From Neomesorhizobium sp963726065 (GTDB taxonomy: Bacteria > Pseudomonadota > Alphaproteobacteria > Rhizobiales > Rhizobiaceae), in contig CAVSAU010000016.1 of NCBI GenBank assembly GCA_963726065.1, positions 558,001 through 622,000 on the forward strand: DNA of 64,000 nucleotides, read 5' to 3'. The notes beneath the pieces are model-generated. The model searched no databases. It had not been told where the DNA came from and was given only the letters and a program-made list of their open reading frames with translations. Within the stretch, counting starts at the first letter, position 1, and each line of letters begins with the position of its first letter. Below are positions 45,830 through 53,979 of the stretch, one piece after another. Position numbers and translations under genes: made by a program.

Positions 45830-46542
45830 GGTCGATATCGCCGACAAGACCTTCAAATCCGCGGAAGGCGTCCAGGTAACGGCGCTGCAAGGAGCTTTCG
45901 TTCGAAGTGCGGCAAGGCGAATTCGCCTGCCTGCTCGGGCCATCCGGCTGCGGCAAGACGACGACGCTTCGCATTCTGCTCGGCCTCGACCGCGATTTTC
46001 GCGGTTCCTTCCAGCTACCAGGCGCCGGCGACGGCAACCGCATCGCAGTGGTGTTCCAGGAGCCAACGCTGCTGCCCTGGCGTACGGTCGAACAGAACGT
46101 CCGACTGGCGCTGCCCAAGGCGATGCGCGACGCCGATCTCGACAGGCTGTTCGAGACCCTCGGCCTCGCCGACATGCGCACATTGTTCCCCTCCGAACTG
46201 TCGCTCGGGCTGGCGCGGCGGGCAGCACTTGCCCGCGCCTTTGCCACCGAGCCGGCGGTGCTGTTCCTCGACGAACCGTTCGTCTCTCTCGACGAGCAGA
46301 CGGCCGAGAGGCTGCGTCACCTGCTTTTGAGCGTCTGGTCGGCGCGCCCTACGACAGCCCTGATGGTGACGCACAATCTGCGCGAGGCGCTGATGCTGTC
46401 GGATCGCATCATCGTCCTGTCACCCCGGCCGGCTCATGTAGTCGGCTATTTCGATGTCAGGCTGCCAAGGCACAACCGCAATCCGCAGGTGATGGAAGAC
46501 CTGCTGCGCTCCTTCCATCAGAAATTTCCCGGCGCGGTGTAA
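45798..46542 (+). CDS. NitT/TauT-type ABC transporter ATP-binding protein (one frame break)
   Basis: Cytoplasmic ATPase of the same transporter. ATG 45798 begins QPVGAGVPLRVDIADKTFKS; a break near 45893 precedes EFACLLGPSGCGKTTTLRIL (Walker A). VVFQEPTLLPWRTVEQNVRL is the Q-loop, LSLGLARRAALARAFATEPA a variant signature (LSLGL instead of LSGGQ), and AVLFLDEPFVSLDEQTAERL Walker B with D-loop; MVTHNLREALMLSDRI has the H-loop. About 248 aa. The degenerate signature motif is worth noting but occurs in this transporter class. Confidence 0.84.
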
Positions 46543-46558
46543 GACGGGAGCAAAAGCC

Positions 46559-47529
46559 ATGCCGACCAATCTCTTTCGCCGTAGATTTGTCCAGGGCTTT
46601 GCCTGTTTCGGTGTCGGCGCGGCGCTACCTTGCTGCCTGAGCCCGGCCGGCTTTGCCGCCGCTGTCTCCAAAAAACTCACGTTGAAAAAGGTAGCCGACG
46701 GCGTCTTCGCTTTCCGGTGGTGTCAACGAGTTGATGACACAAGCCAACCAAGGCGCCATCTGCAATCTCGGTCTGGTGATCGGCAACGAGGCGGCGCAGT
46801 GATCGACAGCGGCGGCTGCCATGATCGAGGCGCGCGCCTTCATCGCAGCGATCAAGGAAACGACCGACAGACCGGTTCGCTACCTCATCAACACCCATAT
46901 GCATCCCGACCATATTTTCGGCAATGCCGCCTTTCGCGACATCGGCGCAACAATCATCGGCCATCGCAACCTGCCCCGCGCGCTCGCTGCCCGAGGCGAT
47001 TTCTACCTGCAGAGCTATCGCAGCCAGATCGGCGACGTGCTGATGAAGGACGTCGAGATCGTACTCGCCGAGCATACTGGTCGACGACCGGTTGGAACTC
47101 GATCTCGGCGGCCGCACACTGGAACTGCGCGCCTGGAAGGCCGCTCATACCGACAACGATCTCACCGCCTACGACGCTGCGACAAAAACCTTCTTCACAG
47201 GCGATCTCGCTTTCATGGGTCACCTGCCAACGCTCGACGGTTCTCTGCTCGGCTGGATGCGGCAGCTTGACGAATTGACGGCCGTCGACGCCGCAGCCGC
47301 GGTGCCCGGCCACGGGCCGGCGCCGTCGGCCTGGCCGCAGGCGCTGGATGCCGAGCGGCGCTATTTCGACGTGCTGGCCGGCGACTTGCGCAAGGCGATC
47401 GCCGATGGCGTGCCACTCGACAAGGCGGTTGAGACGGCAGGCCAGACCGAGCGCGGCAACTGGACGCTGTTCGACGACTACAACGAGCGCAACGCCACTG
47501 CCGCCTATGCCGAACTGGAGTGGGAGTAG
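46559..47529 (+). CDS. Quinoprotein relay metallo-beta-lactamase-fold hydrolase (frame interrupted)
   Basis: Secreted MBL-fold protein of the SoxH-related type found with quinoprotein dehydrogenases. MPTNLFRRRFVQGFACFGVG has a twin-arginine-like signal. LTLKKVADGVFAFR, GVNELMTQANQGAICNLGLV and AVIDSGGCHDRGA-like sequence appear in successive frames. The zinc motif is YLINTHMHPDHIFGNAAFRD (HxHxDH). KAAHTDNDLTAYDAATKTFF and VPGHGPAPSAWPQALDAERR give the remaining ligands. Breaks lie near 46715, 46800 and 47085. About 322 aa. 16 bp after the ABC ATPase and 101 bp before the SoxYZ-like gene. Confidence 0.8.
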
Positions 47530-47630
47530 AGGCAGACAGCTTCACGAGAGCGTAATTTGCCAAGATTTCCCCGAAGGAATATGAATCATGCTGCCTGGGC
47601 ACCACCTTTGTCAGCGGTGGAGGCATGATC

Positions 47631-48495
47631 ATGCAGAGCTACGCGCTCACCAATTGGCGGCGGCTTTCGCCGGCATCTCTCCTTTTCGCCTTTATGATCG
47701 CTGTTTTTGCCATGCTCGGTGGGCAGACAAATAAAGCCGGCGCGCAGCAGACGATGGCGTCGTCAGACAAGATCTGGGGCGAGCTCAAGGGTGACTTCTT
47801 TGGCGATCGCCCGATCGTCTCGGATACCGGGCTGGTGAGGATCGAGGCGCCGAAGCGCGCTCAGGATGCAGCACTCGTACCCGTCGACATTTATATCGAT
47901 CCGGCCAAGGCGCCCGAAGGCGTCAAGGCGGTGACGTTGATTATCGACGTCAATCCCGCGCCGTTGGCGGCGACCTTCACGCTTGGCAAGGATGCCGGCG
48001 TTACGCACATTTCGACGCGCGTGCGCGTCAATGATTATTCCTGGCTGCGCGCCATCGCCGAAACCGGCGGGCGGCGAGCTCCATATGGCGCAAACCTTCG
48101 TCAAGGCGTCGGGCGGCTGCTCGGCGCCGGCGGTGAAGAACACCGACGAAGCGATGGCCTCGATGGGCAAGATGAAGCTCGCAGTTTGCCGAGCCGCAGA
48201 TGAGCAAGGTGCAGGAACTGCAGCTGATGATCCGCCACCCCAACAATTCCGGGTTCCAGCGCGATCCGATCACCCAATACTTCATCCCCGCGCATTTCGT
48301 CCAGAAACTGTCGATCTCGCAGGACGACCAGCTGATCCTCTCCATGGAAGGCGGTATCTCTATCTCCGAAGATCCCAATTTCCGCTTCGATTTCAAGGCG
48401 CGCGGCACCGGCGAGATCAAGGTCGAAGCGGCCGACACCGACGGCAAGGTGTTCGAGGACCAATGGCCGCTGGAGGCGACGGGCCTCTGGATCAG
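47631..48495 (+). CDS. Quinoprotein dehydrogenase-associated SoxYZ-like carrier (frame interrupted)
   Basis: Secreted fusion of SoxY-like and SoxZ-like domains. ATG 47631 is preferred over 47625 because GGTGGAGG is 7 bp upstream. Signal peptide near LLFAFMIAVFAMLGGQTNKA. The SoxY part contains IWGELKGDFFGDRPIVSDTG, and after a break near 48066 MAQTFVKASGGCSAPAVKNT, where GGC is the likely swinging-arm Cys. After a second break near 48190 the SoxZ part follows: QRDPITQYFIPAHFVQKLSI, LILSMEGGISISEDPNFRFD. It should end after FEDQWPLEATGL near 48493, but an extra base appears to destroy the stop. No other sox genes are present. About 285 aa. Confidence 0.78.
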
Positions 48496-48845
48496 AAACA
48501 GCGGATCTCGGCTTCGGCCTGGGCGCGCTTCAACTCTGTGCCGGCGGCTTTGGCTGGCGCGCTTTCGCGAAACAGGCCGCTCGCCTCGCCCGTTGTTTGC
48601 GACATGCGCTTGAATGTCTCGGCGGTCACGTAATGCTCATAGGGTACGATCGATGCGATCACGTCGATCGAGCATGAACAACGTTCAAGCGCGTCGCGCG
48701 TCTGACCGTTGGAGCGCATGCAGCCGAGCACATAGTCGGCGAGCGCTTCGGTCGGATAGTCGCTCGCTGCATATAGCCGGAGCTGGCACGGTCAGCGGGG
48801 TGGCCAACACCAACCCCAGGATCGCTAATGCAATCGTTCCTCTCA
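48492..48845 (-). CDS. Small secreted Cys-rich protein of the xox region (one frame break)
   Basis: About 117 aa, convergent with the SoxYZ-like gene and overlapping its end. Start at 48845: MRGTIALAILGLVLATPLTV is a signal peptide. After a break near 48775 the sequence reads ASDYPTEALADYVLGCMRSN, GQTRDALERCSCSIDVIASI, VPYEHYVTAETFKRMSQTTG and a charged C-terminus ending AEAEIRCF. Four Cys (GCM, CSC, and the penultimate residue). Similar small proteins accompany XoxF clusters as far as I recall; function unknown. Confidence 0.65.
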
Positions 48846-49503
48846 TGGTCGCAAACTCCGTTTCGCCCGAGTTGGCGACAAACCGGCGGCGCAGTCAACT
48901 TGTCATATAGGACCAAAGGAGGATGGTGCGCGGCAACGGCCAAGCGGTGGTTGGGACAGCTTTTGCAACCGTGTTTTGAAAGCCGGTATCTCAACCTTGG
49001 GGAACGCTGTACAGGCGCCTTCCACTATCGTCATGCCGCTTTCGAGAACAGCGCCGATTGAAATCGAACGGGCAAATTGAATAGAAATATTGATTGCTTG
49101 AAATATGAAAAATGTACGGGAAATGTATAACGAAACGCACCAATCCTGCAAAAATAAGGCATATAGAAAAGTAGTTATGCTGTAAGTTGAATGATTTCTT
49201 CTACCATATTGCGATGCAAAATATCCTATATTGCGACGCACAAGAAAATGGCCGTTTTTTCTTGCGCCTCGGTTTTTAATGACATAGCCTTTCGCTGTTT
49301 CCGGCTTCAAAGGGCGTCACCGTCATAGGGAGCGGCGACCGTCTTTCGTAGGCCAAGTGGGGTGGGCAGTAATGGTGCCCTCTGCTCATCTGGCTTAGGT
49401 CGTGACACGCTGCCGGAAATACTTCCCACCACATGAATCGCTTGGGCAAGCCCTGGTGGGCTCAACGGTCGATTCCTGATTGTGAACCCCGGGAGGATAT
49501 CGA
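48846..49503. other. Long AT-rich upstream region of xoxF
   Basis: 658 bp without a recognised gene. The part from about 49060 to 49290 is strikingly AT-rich compared with its surroundings and carries phased direct repeats at 49206-49240. It lies between two divergent genes (the small Cys-rich gene on minus, xoxF on plus) and should contain the xoxF promoter. A 135-codon minus-strand frame here (49310-48903) has no protein-like features. Confidence 0.55.
49206..49240 (+). promoter_or_regulatory. Two phased copies of ATATTGCGAYGCA upstream of xoxF
   Basis: ATATTGCGATGCA (49206-49218) and ATATTGCGACGCA (49228-49240) are 13 bp direct repeats differing at one base, with starts 22 bp apart, which is two helical turns. 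Each copy contains a TTGC-N3-GCA half-palindrome. Position and phasing suggest an activator or repressor site for xoxF or for the divergent gene. Confidence 0.5.
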
Positions 49504-51409
49504 ATGCGTGTACTCAGAACTGCCACCTACATTCTATCGACCGCGGCGTTGCTGACATGCGCCACGGCATATGGCGTTTCGGCCAACGAAGAACTGCAGA
49601 AGCTTGCGTCCGACTCCAAGAACTGGGCAATGCCGACGGGCGACTATGCCAACACCCGTTATTCGAAGCTGAACCAGATCAACAAGGACAATGTGAAGAA
49701 CCTGCAGGTCAAGTGGACGTTCTCCACTGGCGTGCTGCGCGGCCACGAAGGCGGCCCGCTGGTGATCGGCGACGTGATGTACGTACACACGCCGTTCCCG
49801 AATATCGTCTATGCGCTCGACCTCAACAACGACGGCAAGATCCTCTGGAAATACGAGCCGCAGGCAGGATCCGAACGTCATTCCGATCATGTGCTGCGAC
49901 ACGGTCAATCGCGGCGTCGCCTATGGCGACGGCAAGATCATCCTCAACCAGGCCGACACGATGGTCACCGCGCTCGACGCCAAGACCGGCAAGGTCGTGT
50001 GGTCGGTCAAGAACGGCGAACAGACCGACGGCAGCAAGGGCGAATCCGGCACGCATGCTCCGATCGTCGTCAAGGACAAGGTGATCGTCGGCATCTCCGG
50101 CGGCGAATTCGGTGTCCGCGGCTGGGTTGCGGCCTACAATCTGAAGGACGGCTCGCTGGCCTGGAAGGGCTATTCGATGGGCCCCGACGCAGACACGCTG
50201 ATCGATCCCGAGAAGACCACCCATCTCGGCAAGCCGGTCGGCAAGGACTCCGGCATCGGCACCTGGGAAGGCGAGCAGTGGAAGACCGGCGGCGGCACGA
50301 CGTGGGGCTGGTATGCCTACGATCCGAAGCTCGAACCTGGTCTATCTACGGCACGGGCAATCCGTCGACCTGGAATCCGGTGCAGCGCCCCGGCGACAAC
50401 CGCTGGTCGATGACCATCTTCGCCCGCGATGCCGACACCGGCATGGCCAAGTGGGTCTACCAGATGACCCCGCACGACGAGTGGGACTATGACGGCGTCA
50501 ACGAGATGATCCTCGTCGACGGCATGGACGTCAACGGCGCCAAGCATGACGTTCTCGTGCACTTCGACCGCAATGGCTTCGCCTACACGATGGACCGGCA
50601 ATTCCGGCGAGCTTCTCGTCGCCAAGAAATACGATCCGAAGGTGAACTGGGCGACCGAAGTCGTGATGGACCAGAACAGCGACCAGTACGGCCGTCCGCA
50701 GGTGGTGGCGAAATACTCCACCCAGCAGAACGGCGAAGACACCAACTCGACCGGCATCTGCCCGGCCGCTCTCGGAACCAAGGACCAGCAGCCGGCGGCC
50801 TATTCGCCGAAGACCGGCCTGTTCTATGTGCCGACCAACCATGTCTGCATGGACTACGAGCCGTACAAGGTGAGCTACACCGCCGGTCAGCCTTATGTCG
50901 GCGCTACGGTGTCGATGTATCCGGCGCCGGACAGCCATGGCGGCATGGGCAACTTCATCGCCTGGGACGCTGCCAAGGGTGAGATCGTCTGGTCGGTGCC
51001 CGAGCAGTTCTCGGTCTGGTCGGGCGCGCTTGCCACCGACGGCGACGTCGTCTTCTACGGAACGCTGGAAGGCTACATCAAGGCGGTCGATAAGGACGGC
51101 AAGGAACTCTACAAGTTCAAGACCCCGTCCGGCATCATCGGCAACATCAACACCTTCGAACATGGCGGCAAGCAGTACATCGCCGTCCTGTCGGGTGTTG
51201 GCGGCTGGGCCGGCATCGGTCTTGCTGGCGGTCTGCTGTCGCCGGAGAACGCCGCTGCCTGGCACGGCGCCGTCGATCAGGGTCGCGAACAGGGTGACGA
51301 AGCCACAGTCGTCGGCACCGCCGGTCTGGGTGCTGTCGGTGGTTATGCCGCCCTTGCCGACTACACGACGCTGGGCGGACAGCTCACCGTCTTCGGTCTC
51401 CCGGAATAA
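49504..51409 (+). CDS. xoxF: Lanthanide-dependent methanol dehydrogenase XoxF (frame interrupted)
   Basis: Periplasmic PQQ quinoprotein oxidising methanol to formaldehyde (or formate). Starts MRVLRTATYILSTAALLTCA with a signal peptide; NEELQKLASDSKNWAMPTGD begins the mature enzyme. PIMCCDTVNRGVAYGDGKII has the adjacent-Cys disulfide over PQQ. GTGNPSTWNPVQRPGDNRW and MTPHDEWDYDGVNEMILVDG hold the catalytic Asp plus the second Asp (WDYDG) that distinguishes lanthanide enzymes from MxaF. Other blocks are MGNFIAWDAAKGEIVWSVPE, FYGTLEGYIKAVDKDGKELY and SGVGGWAGIGLAGGLLSPEN. Breaks lie near 49868, 50340 and 50605. About 601 aa. Clade XoxF5 is likely from the neighbours xoxG and xoxJ. Confidence 0.94.
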
Positions 51410-51462
51410 CGCGGGAACCATAACCGCGCCGAGGTCTTGTAAAAGACGGCAGGCCTGAGAAA

Positions 51463-51503
51463 CGAGAGCCCGGATATATCCGGCACGCCCGACCGGGCTC
51501 TCG
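51463..51503 (+). terminator. Hairpin between xoxF and xoxG
   Basis: CGAGAGCCCGG (51463-51473) and CCGGGCTCTCG (51493-51503) form a perfect 11 bp stem with a 19 nt loop, 54 bp after the xoxF stop. The following ATTTCG is not a T tract. It is probably an attenuator or an mRNA 3' end that keeps xoxF transcript above xoxGJ. Confidence 0.6.
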
Positions 51504-51591
51504 ATTTCGCCGCGCACTCACGAAGCACTGTTACCGCCGCATCGCGACAGCAACGCTGTGTCCGTGGCGATTTGAAATGAAAGAGGTTCGC

Positions 51592-52119
51592 ATGTCTTTT
51601 GCAAAAGCAGTTTCGGTTCTTGCCCTGGTTTGCCTGCCGATAAACGGCGTCGGCCTGGCGTATGCACAGGACACCAAGGAAAAGGCCGCCGCGGTAAAGG
51701 AAGAGGATGGCAAGTGGTTCGATGCGGACGGCAACCCGACCTACAACCTTCAGGACGACGGCACCGTCGACTGGTACACGTTCAGCGGCTACCGCCGCTA
51801 CCATTCCGACTGCCACGTCTGCCATGGCCCCGATGGGGTCGGCTCGAGTTATGCTCCCGCACTCGCCGCTTCCTTGAAGAACATGGATTACGGCACGTTC
51901 CTTTCGATCGTAGCCGAGGGCCGCAAGAGCGTCGGCGGCGGCAAGGAAAACGTCATGCCGGCCTTCGGCGACAACAAGAACGTCTATTGCTACATGGACG
52001 ATCTCTACATTTATCTGCGCGCGCGCTCCGTCGACGGCATTCCGCGCGGCCGCCCACCGAAGAAGGCCGACAAGCCGCAGGCTGCCAAGGATGCCGAAGC
52101 ATCCTGCATGGGAGGGTGA
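51592..52119 (+). CDS. xoxG: XoxG c-type cytochrome, electron acceptor of XoxF
   Basis: Periplasmic monohaem cytochrome of the methanol-metabolism type. ATG 51592 is preferred over 51577 because AAGAGG lies between them and the signal peptide then starts SFAKAVSVLALVCLPINGVG. CHVCH at residues 74-78 binds haem. KWFDADGNPTYNLQDDGTVD and FSGYRRYHSDCHVCHGPDGV are characteristic, and ENVMPAFGDNKNVYCYMDDL gives Met. Additional Cys near the C-terminus (VYCYMDD, ASCMGG) are a family trait. About 175 aa. 3 bp before xoxJ. Confidence 0.92.
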   Translation: MSFAKAVSVLALVCLPINGVGLAYAQDTKEKAAAVKEEDGKWFDADGNPTYNLQDDGTVDWYTFSGYRRYHSDCHVCHGPDGVGSSYAPALAASLKNMDYGTFLSIVAEGRKSVGGGKENVMPAFGDNKNVYCYMDDLYIYLRARSVDGIPRGRPPKKADKPQAAKDAEASCMGG

Positions 52120-52122
52120 TGA

Positions 52123-52989
52123 ATGCTGGCCGCCAAGTGCTTCCGTTTTGACCGTTTCGCCTTGCTGGCGCTGGCGCTTGTGCTGGCCCCCGGCGGCGCA
52201 GCGCTTGCCCAGGGAGCGGGTCTCGGCGCCGCGGGCGAGTTGGTCGACCCGGATGTGCTGCGGGTCTGCAGCGACCCATCCAACATGCCGTTCAGCGACG
52301 AAGGCGGCAAAGGGTTCGAAAACAGGCTCGCGCAACTGGTCGCCGAAAAGACCGGCCGCAAATCGGTGGCTTATACCTGGTTTCCGATGGTCACCGGTTT
52401 TGTACGCAACACGCTCAGGGCCAACCGCTGCGACATCATCATGGGTTACGCCCAGGGTGACGAACTCGTGCAGAACACCAACGCCTATTACCGCTCGACC
52501 TACGTGCTGATCTACAAGAAGGACGGCGGTCTCGACGGCGTCGAGACGATCGAGGATCCGAAGCTGGCCGGCAAGCGGGTGGGCGTCGTGCAAGGCACTC
52601 CGCCAGGCTCCAACATGGCCAAGGCCGGCCTGATGAAGACCGCCCGGGTTTACCCGCTGATGGTCGACACGCGTTTTGCCCCATCGATGGCGGAGGCGAT
52701 GCTCAAGGACATGAAGGCCGGCTATATCGACGCGGCGGTCCTGTGGGGGCCGATGGCTGGTTTTTATGCGAAGGAGGCCGGCCCGGACTACGCGGTGGTG
52801 CCGCTGCTCAAGGAAAAGGTCGGCTCGCGCATGATCTACCGCATCACCATGGGCGTACGCCCTTCGGACCAGGAATGGAAGCGCCTGCTCAACAAGGTGA
52901 TCAAGGAAAACCAGGCTGAGATCAACAAGATCCTGCTGGAATACAACGTGCCGCTGGTCGACGAACAGGACCGGCCGATCACGCAATGA
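52123..52989 (+). CDS. xoxJ: XoxJ periplasmic binding-protein-like partner of XoxF
   Basis: 288 aa, unbroken. Extracellular solute-binding protein fold (family 3) adapted as a methanol dehydrogenase accessory protein, possibly for maturation of XoxF. Signal peptide FALLALALVLAPGGAALAQG. VDPDVLRVCSDPSNMPFSDE, GKGFENRLAQLVAEKTGRKS, YTWFPMVTGFVRNTLRANRC and DIIMGYAQGDELVQNTNAYY are the family blocks, then GKRVGVVQGTPPGSNMAKAG. GGAGGGTGATGA precedes the start. Position between xoxG and the CXXCW gene is standard. Confidence 0.91.
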   Translation: MLAAKCFRFDRFALLALALVLAPGGAALAQGAGLGAAGELVDPDVLRVCSDPSNMPFSDEGGKGFENRLAQLVAEKTGRKSVAYTWFPMVTGFVRNTLRANRCDIIMGYAQGDELVQNTNAYYRSTYVLIYKKDGGLDGVETIEDPKLAGKRVGVVQGTPPGSNMAKAGLMKTARVYPLMVDTRFAPSMAEAMLKDMKAGYIDAAVLWGPMAGFYAKEAGPDYAVVPLLKEKVGSRMIYRITMGVRPSDQEWKRLLNKVIKENQAEINKILLEYNVPLVDEQDRPITQ

Positions 52990-53031
52990 CAGTGCCCGAG
53001 GTCGGCATGAAGTCGGCTGGAGGAAACGGAA

Positions 53032-53613
53032 ATGTCGACGGCAATGATGGGAAAGGCGACGATTTTGCTTCTGGCCGCGAGCCTCTTCGAGACTGCCTAT
53101 CCAGCCTTGGCCGGCGACGTTGCCGAGCCTGCCAACTATCGCATGGAAGAATATCGCGCGCCGGTGCCCGACACATTGCTGGGCGCCAGGGTGGTCACCA
53201 CAGCCGAGGCGGAAACCTTGTGGCGCGACAAGACGGCGGTGTTTTTCGACGTCATGCCGAAGACACCCAAACCCGCCAATCTGCCGGCAGGCACCATCTG
53301 GCGCGACGCGGTGCGAACAGACATCGCCGGCAGCGTCTGGCTGCCGAACGTCGGCTATGGCGCGATCACGGAGGAGACCGCCGACTATTTTCGCAGCGGC
53401 CTGGCGGCACATGCGCCGGCCAAAACCGATCCCATCCTGTTTTATTGCATGACCGACTGCTGGATGTCGTGGAATGCCGCAAAAAGGGCGCTCGAATGGG
53501 GCTATACTTCGGTGATCTGGTATCCAGGCGGCGGCGATGGCTGGGAAAAGGCCGGCCTGCCGGTTGCCGAGACCAAGCCTTACGATGAGGCCGCACAGAA
53601 ATTGCTGCAGTGA
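53032..53613 (+). CDS. PQQ-dependent catabolism-associated CXXCW protein (rhodanese-like)
   Basis: 193 aa secreted rhodanese-fold protein (TIGR03865-like). Signal peptide near TILLLAASLFETAYPALAGD. YRAPVPDTLLGARVVTTAEA leads into the rhodanese domain (TAVFFDVMPKTPKPANLPAG). ILFYCMTDCWMSWNAAKRAL has the CMTDCW active-site loop, and VIWYPGGGDGWEKAGLPVAE the C-terminal loop. 43 bp after xoxJ with GGAGG upstream. A role in sulfur/redox handling or cytochrome maturation with the SoxYZ-like carrier is possible (inference). Confidence 0.86.
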   Translation: MSTAMMGKATILLLAASLFETAYPALAGDVAEPANYRMEEYRAPVPDTLLGARVVTTAEAETLWRDKTAVFFDVMPKTPKPANLPAGTIWRDAVRTDIAGSVWLPNVGYGAITEETADYFRSGLAAHAPAKTDPILFYCMTDCWMSWNAAKRALEWGYTSVIWYPGGGDGWEKAGLPVAETKPYDEAAQKLLQ

Positions 53614-53630
53614 TTTTGCTTTATTGATTT

Positions 53631-53663
53631 CAGAACGTTCTGTTTCATTTGTCCATTTTGGAC
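53631..53663 (+). promoter_or_regulatory. Pair of short palindromes before pqqA
   Basis: CAGAACGTTCTG (53631-53642) is a perfect 12 bp palindrome and GTCCA-TTT-TGGAC (53651-53663) an inverted repeat 8 bp further on. Both sit in a short AT-rich stretch 80-110 bp upstream of pqqA and may be operator or promoter elements. Confidence 0.4.
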
Positions 53664-53706
53664 GGGCCGCCGCATAAGGTGCCAAGCGGTGGCCAATCGG
53701 GAAGGA

Positions 53707-53726
53707 ACCGGCCCTCCGGGGCCGGT
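53707..53726 (+). promoter_or_regulatory. GC-rich hairpin in the pqqA leader
   Basis: ACCGGCC (53707-53713) pairs with GGCCGGT (53720-53726) around a 6 nt loop. It ends 6 bp before the AGGAGG ribosome-binding site of pqqA, so it could influence stability or translation of the abundant pqqA message. Confidence 0.4.
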
Positions 53727-53743
53727 GCAACAGGAGGAATGAA

Positions 53744-53839
53744 ATGAAGAAAAGCTGGAAAAAGCCTACCATGTGCCAGGTAGCGGCGGGCATGGAGATT
53801 TCGCGGTATCTGCCTGCTGAAATTACTCCCAAGAAGTAG
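53744..53839 (+). CDS. pqqA: PQQ precursor peptide PqqA
   Basis: 31 aa ribosomal peptide from which PQQ is built. ATG 53744 follows AGGAGG (53732-53737). The sequence begins MKKSWKKPTMCQV and contains EISRY at residues 18-22, where the invariant Glu and Tyr spaced by three residues are cross-linked by PqqE. It ends EITPKK before TAG 53837-53839. Length and the ExxxY motif are diagnostic. Followed by pqqBCDE. Confidence 0.95.
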   Translation: MKKSWKKPTMCQVAAGMEISRYLPAEITPKK

Positions 53840-53979
53840 GCCGCACGGCGCGTGTCCCCTCGTCGGGGGCACGCGTCAGCCTGTCCGTGTAGATGATGAC
53901 GAGCCATTTCGCAGGCCGCGACGGATTTCCGGCCGCCATATCCATAGGCGATCCGGATACCCGCAGGCCGGATAATTTC

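Noticed and set aside
48903..49310. A 135-codon minus-strand frame in the AT-rich region before xoxF
   Set aside because: No start context, no recognisable domain, low-complexity composition driven by AT-rich DNA, and it overlaps the phased repeats that look regulatory.
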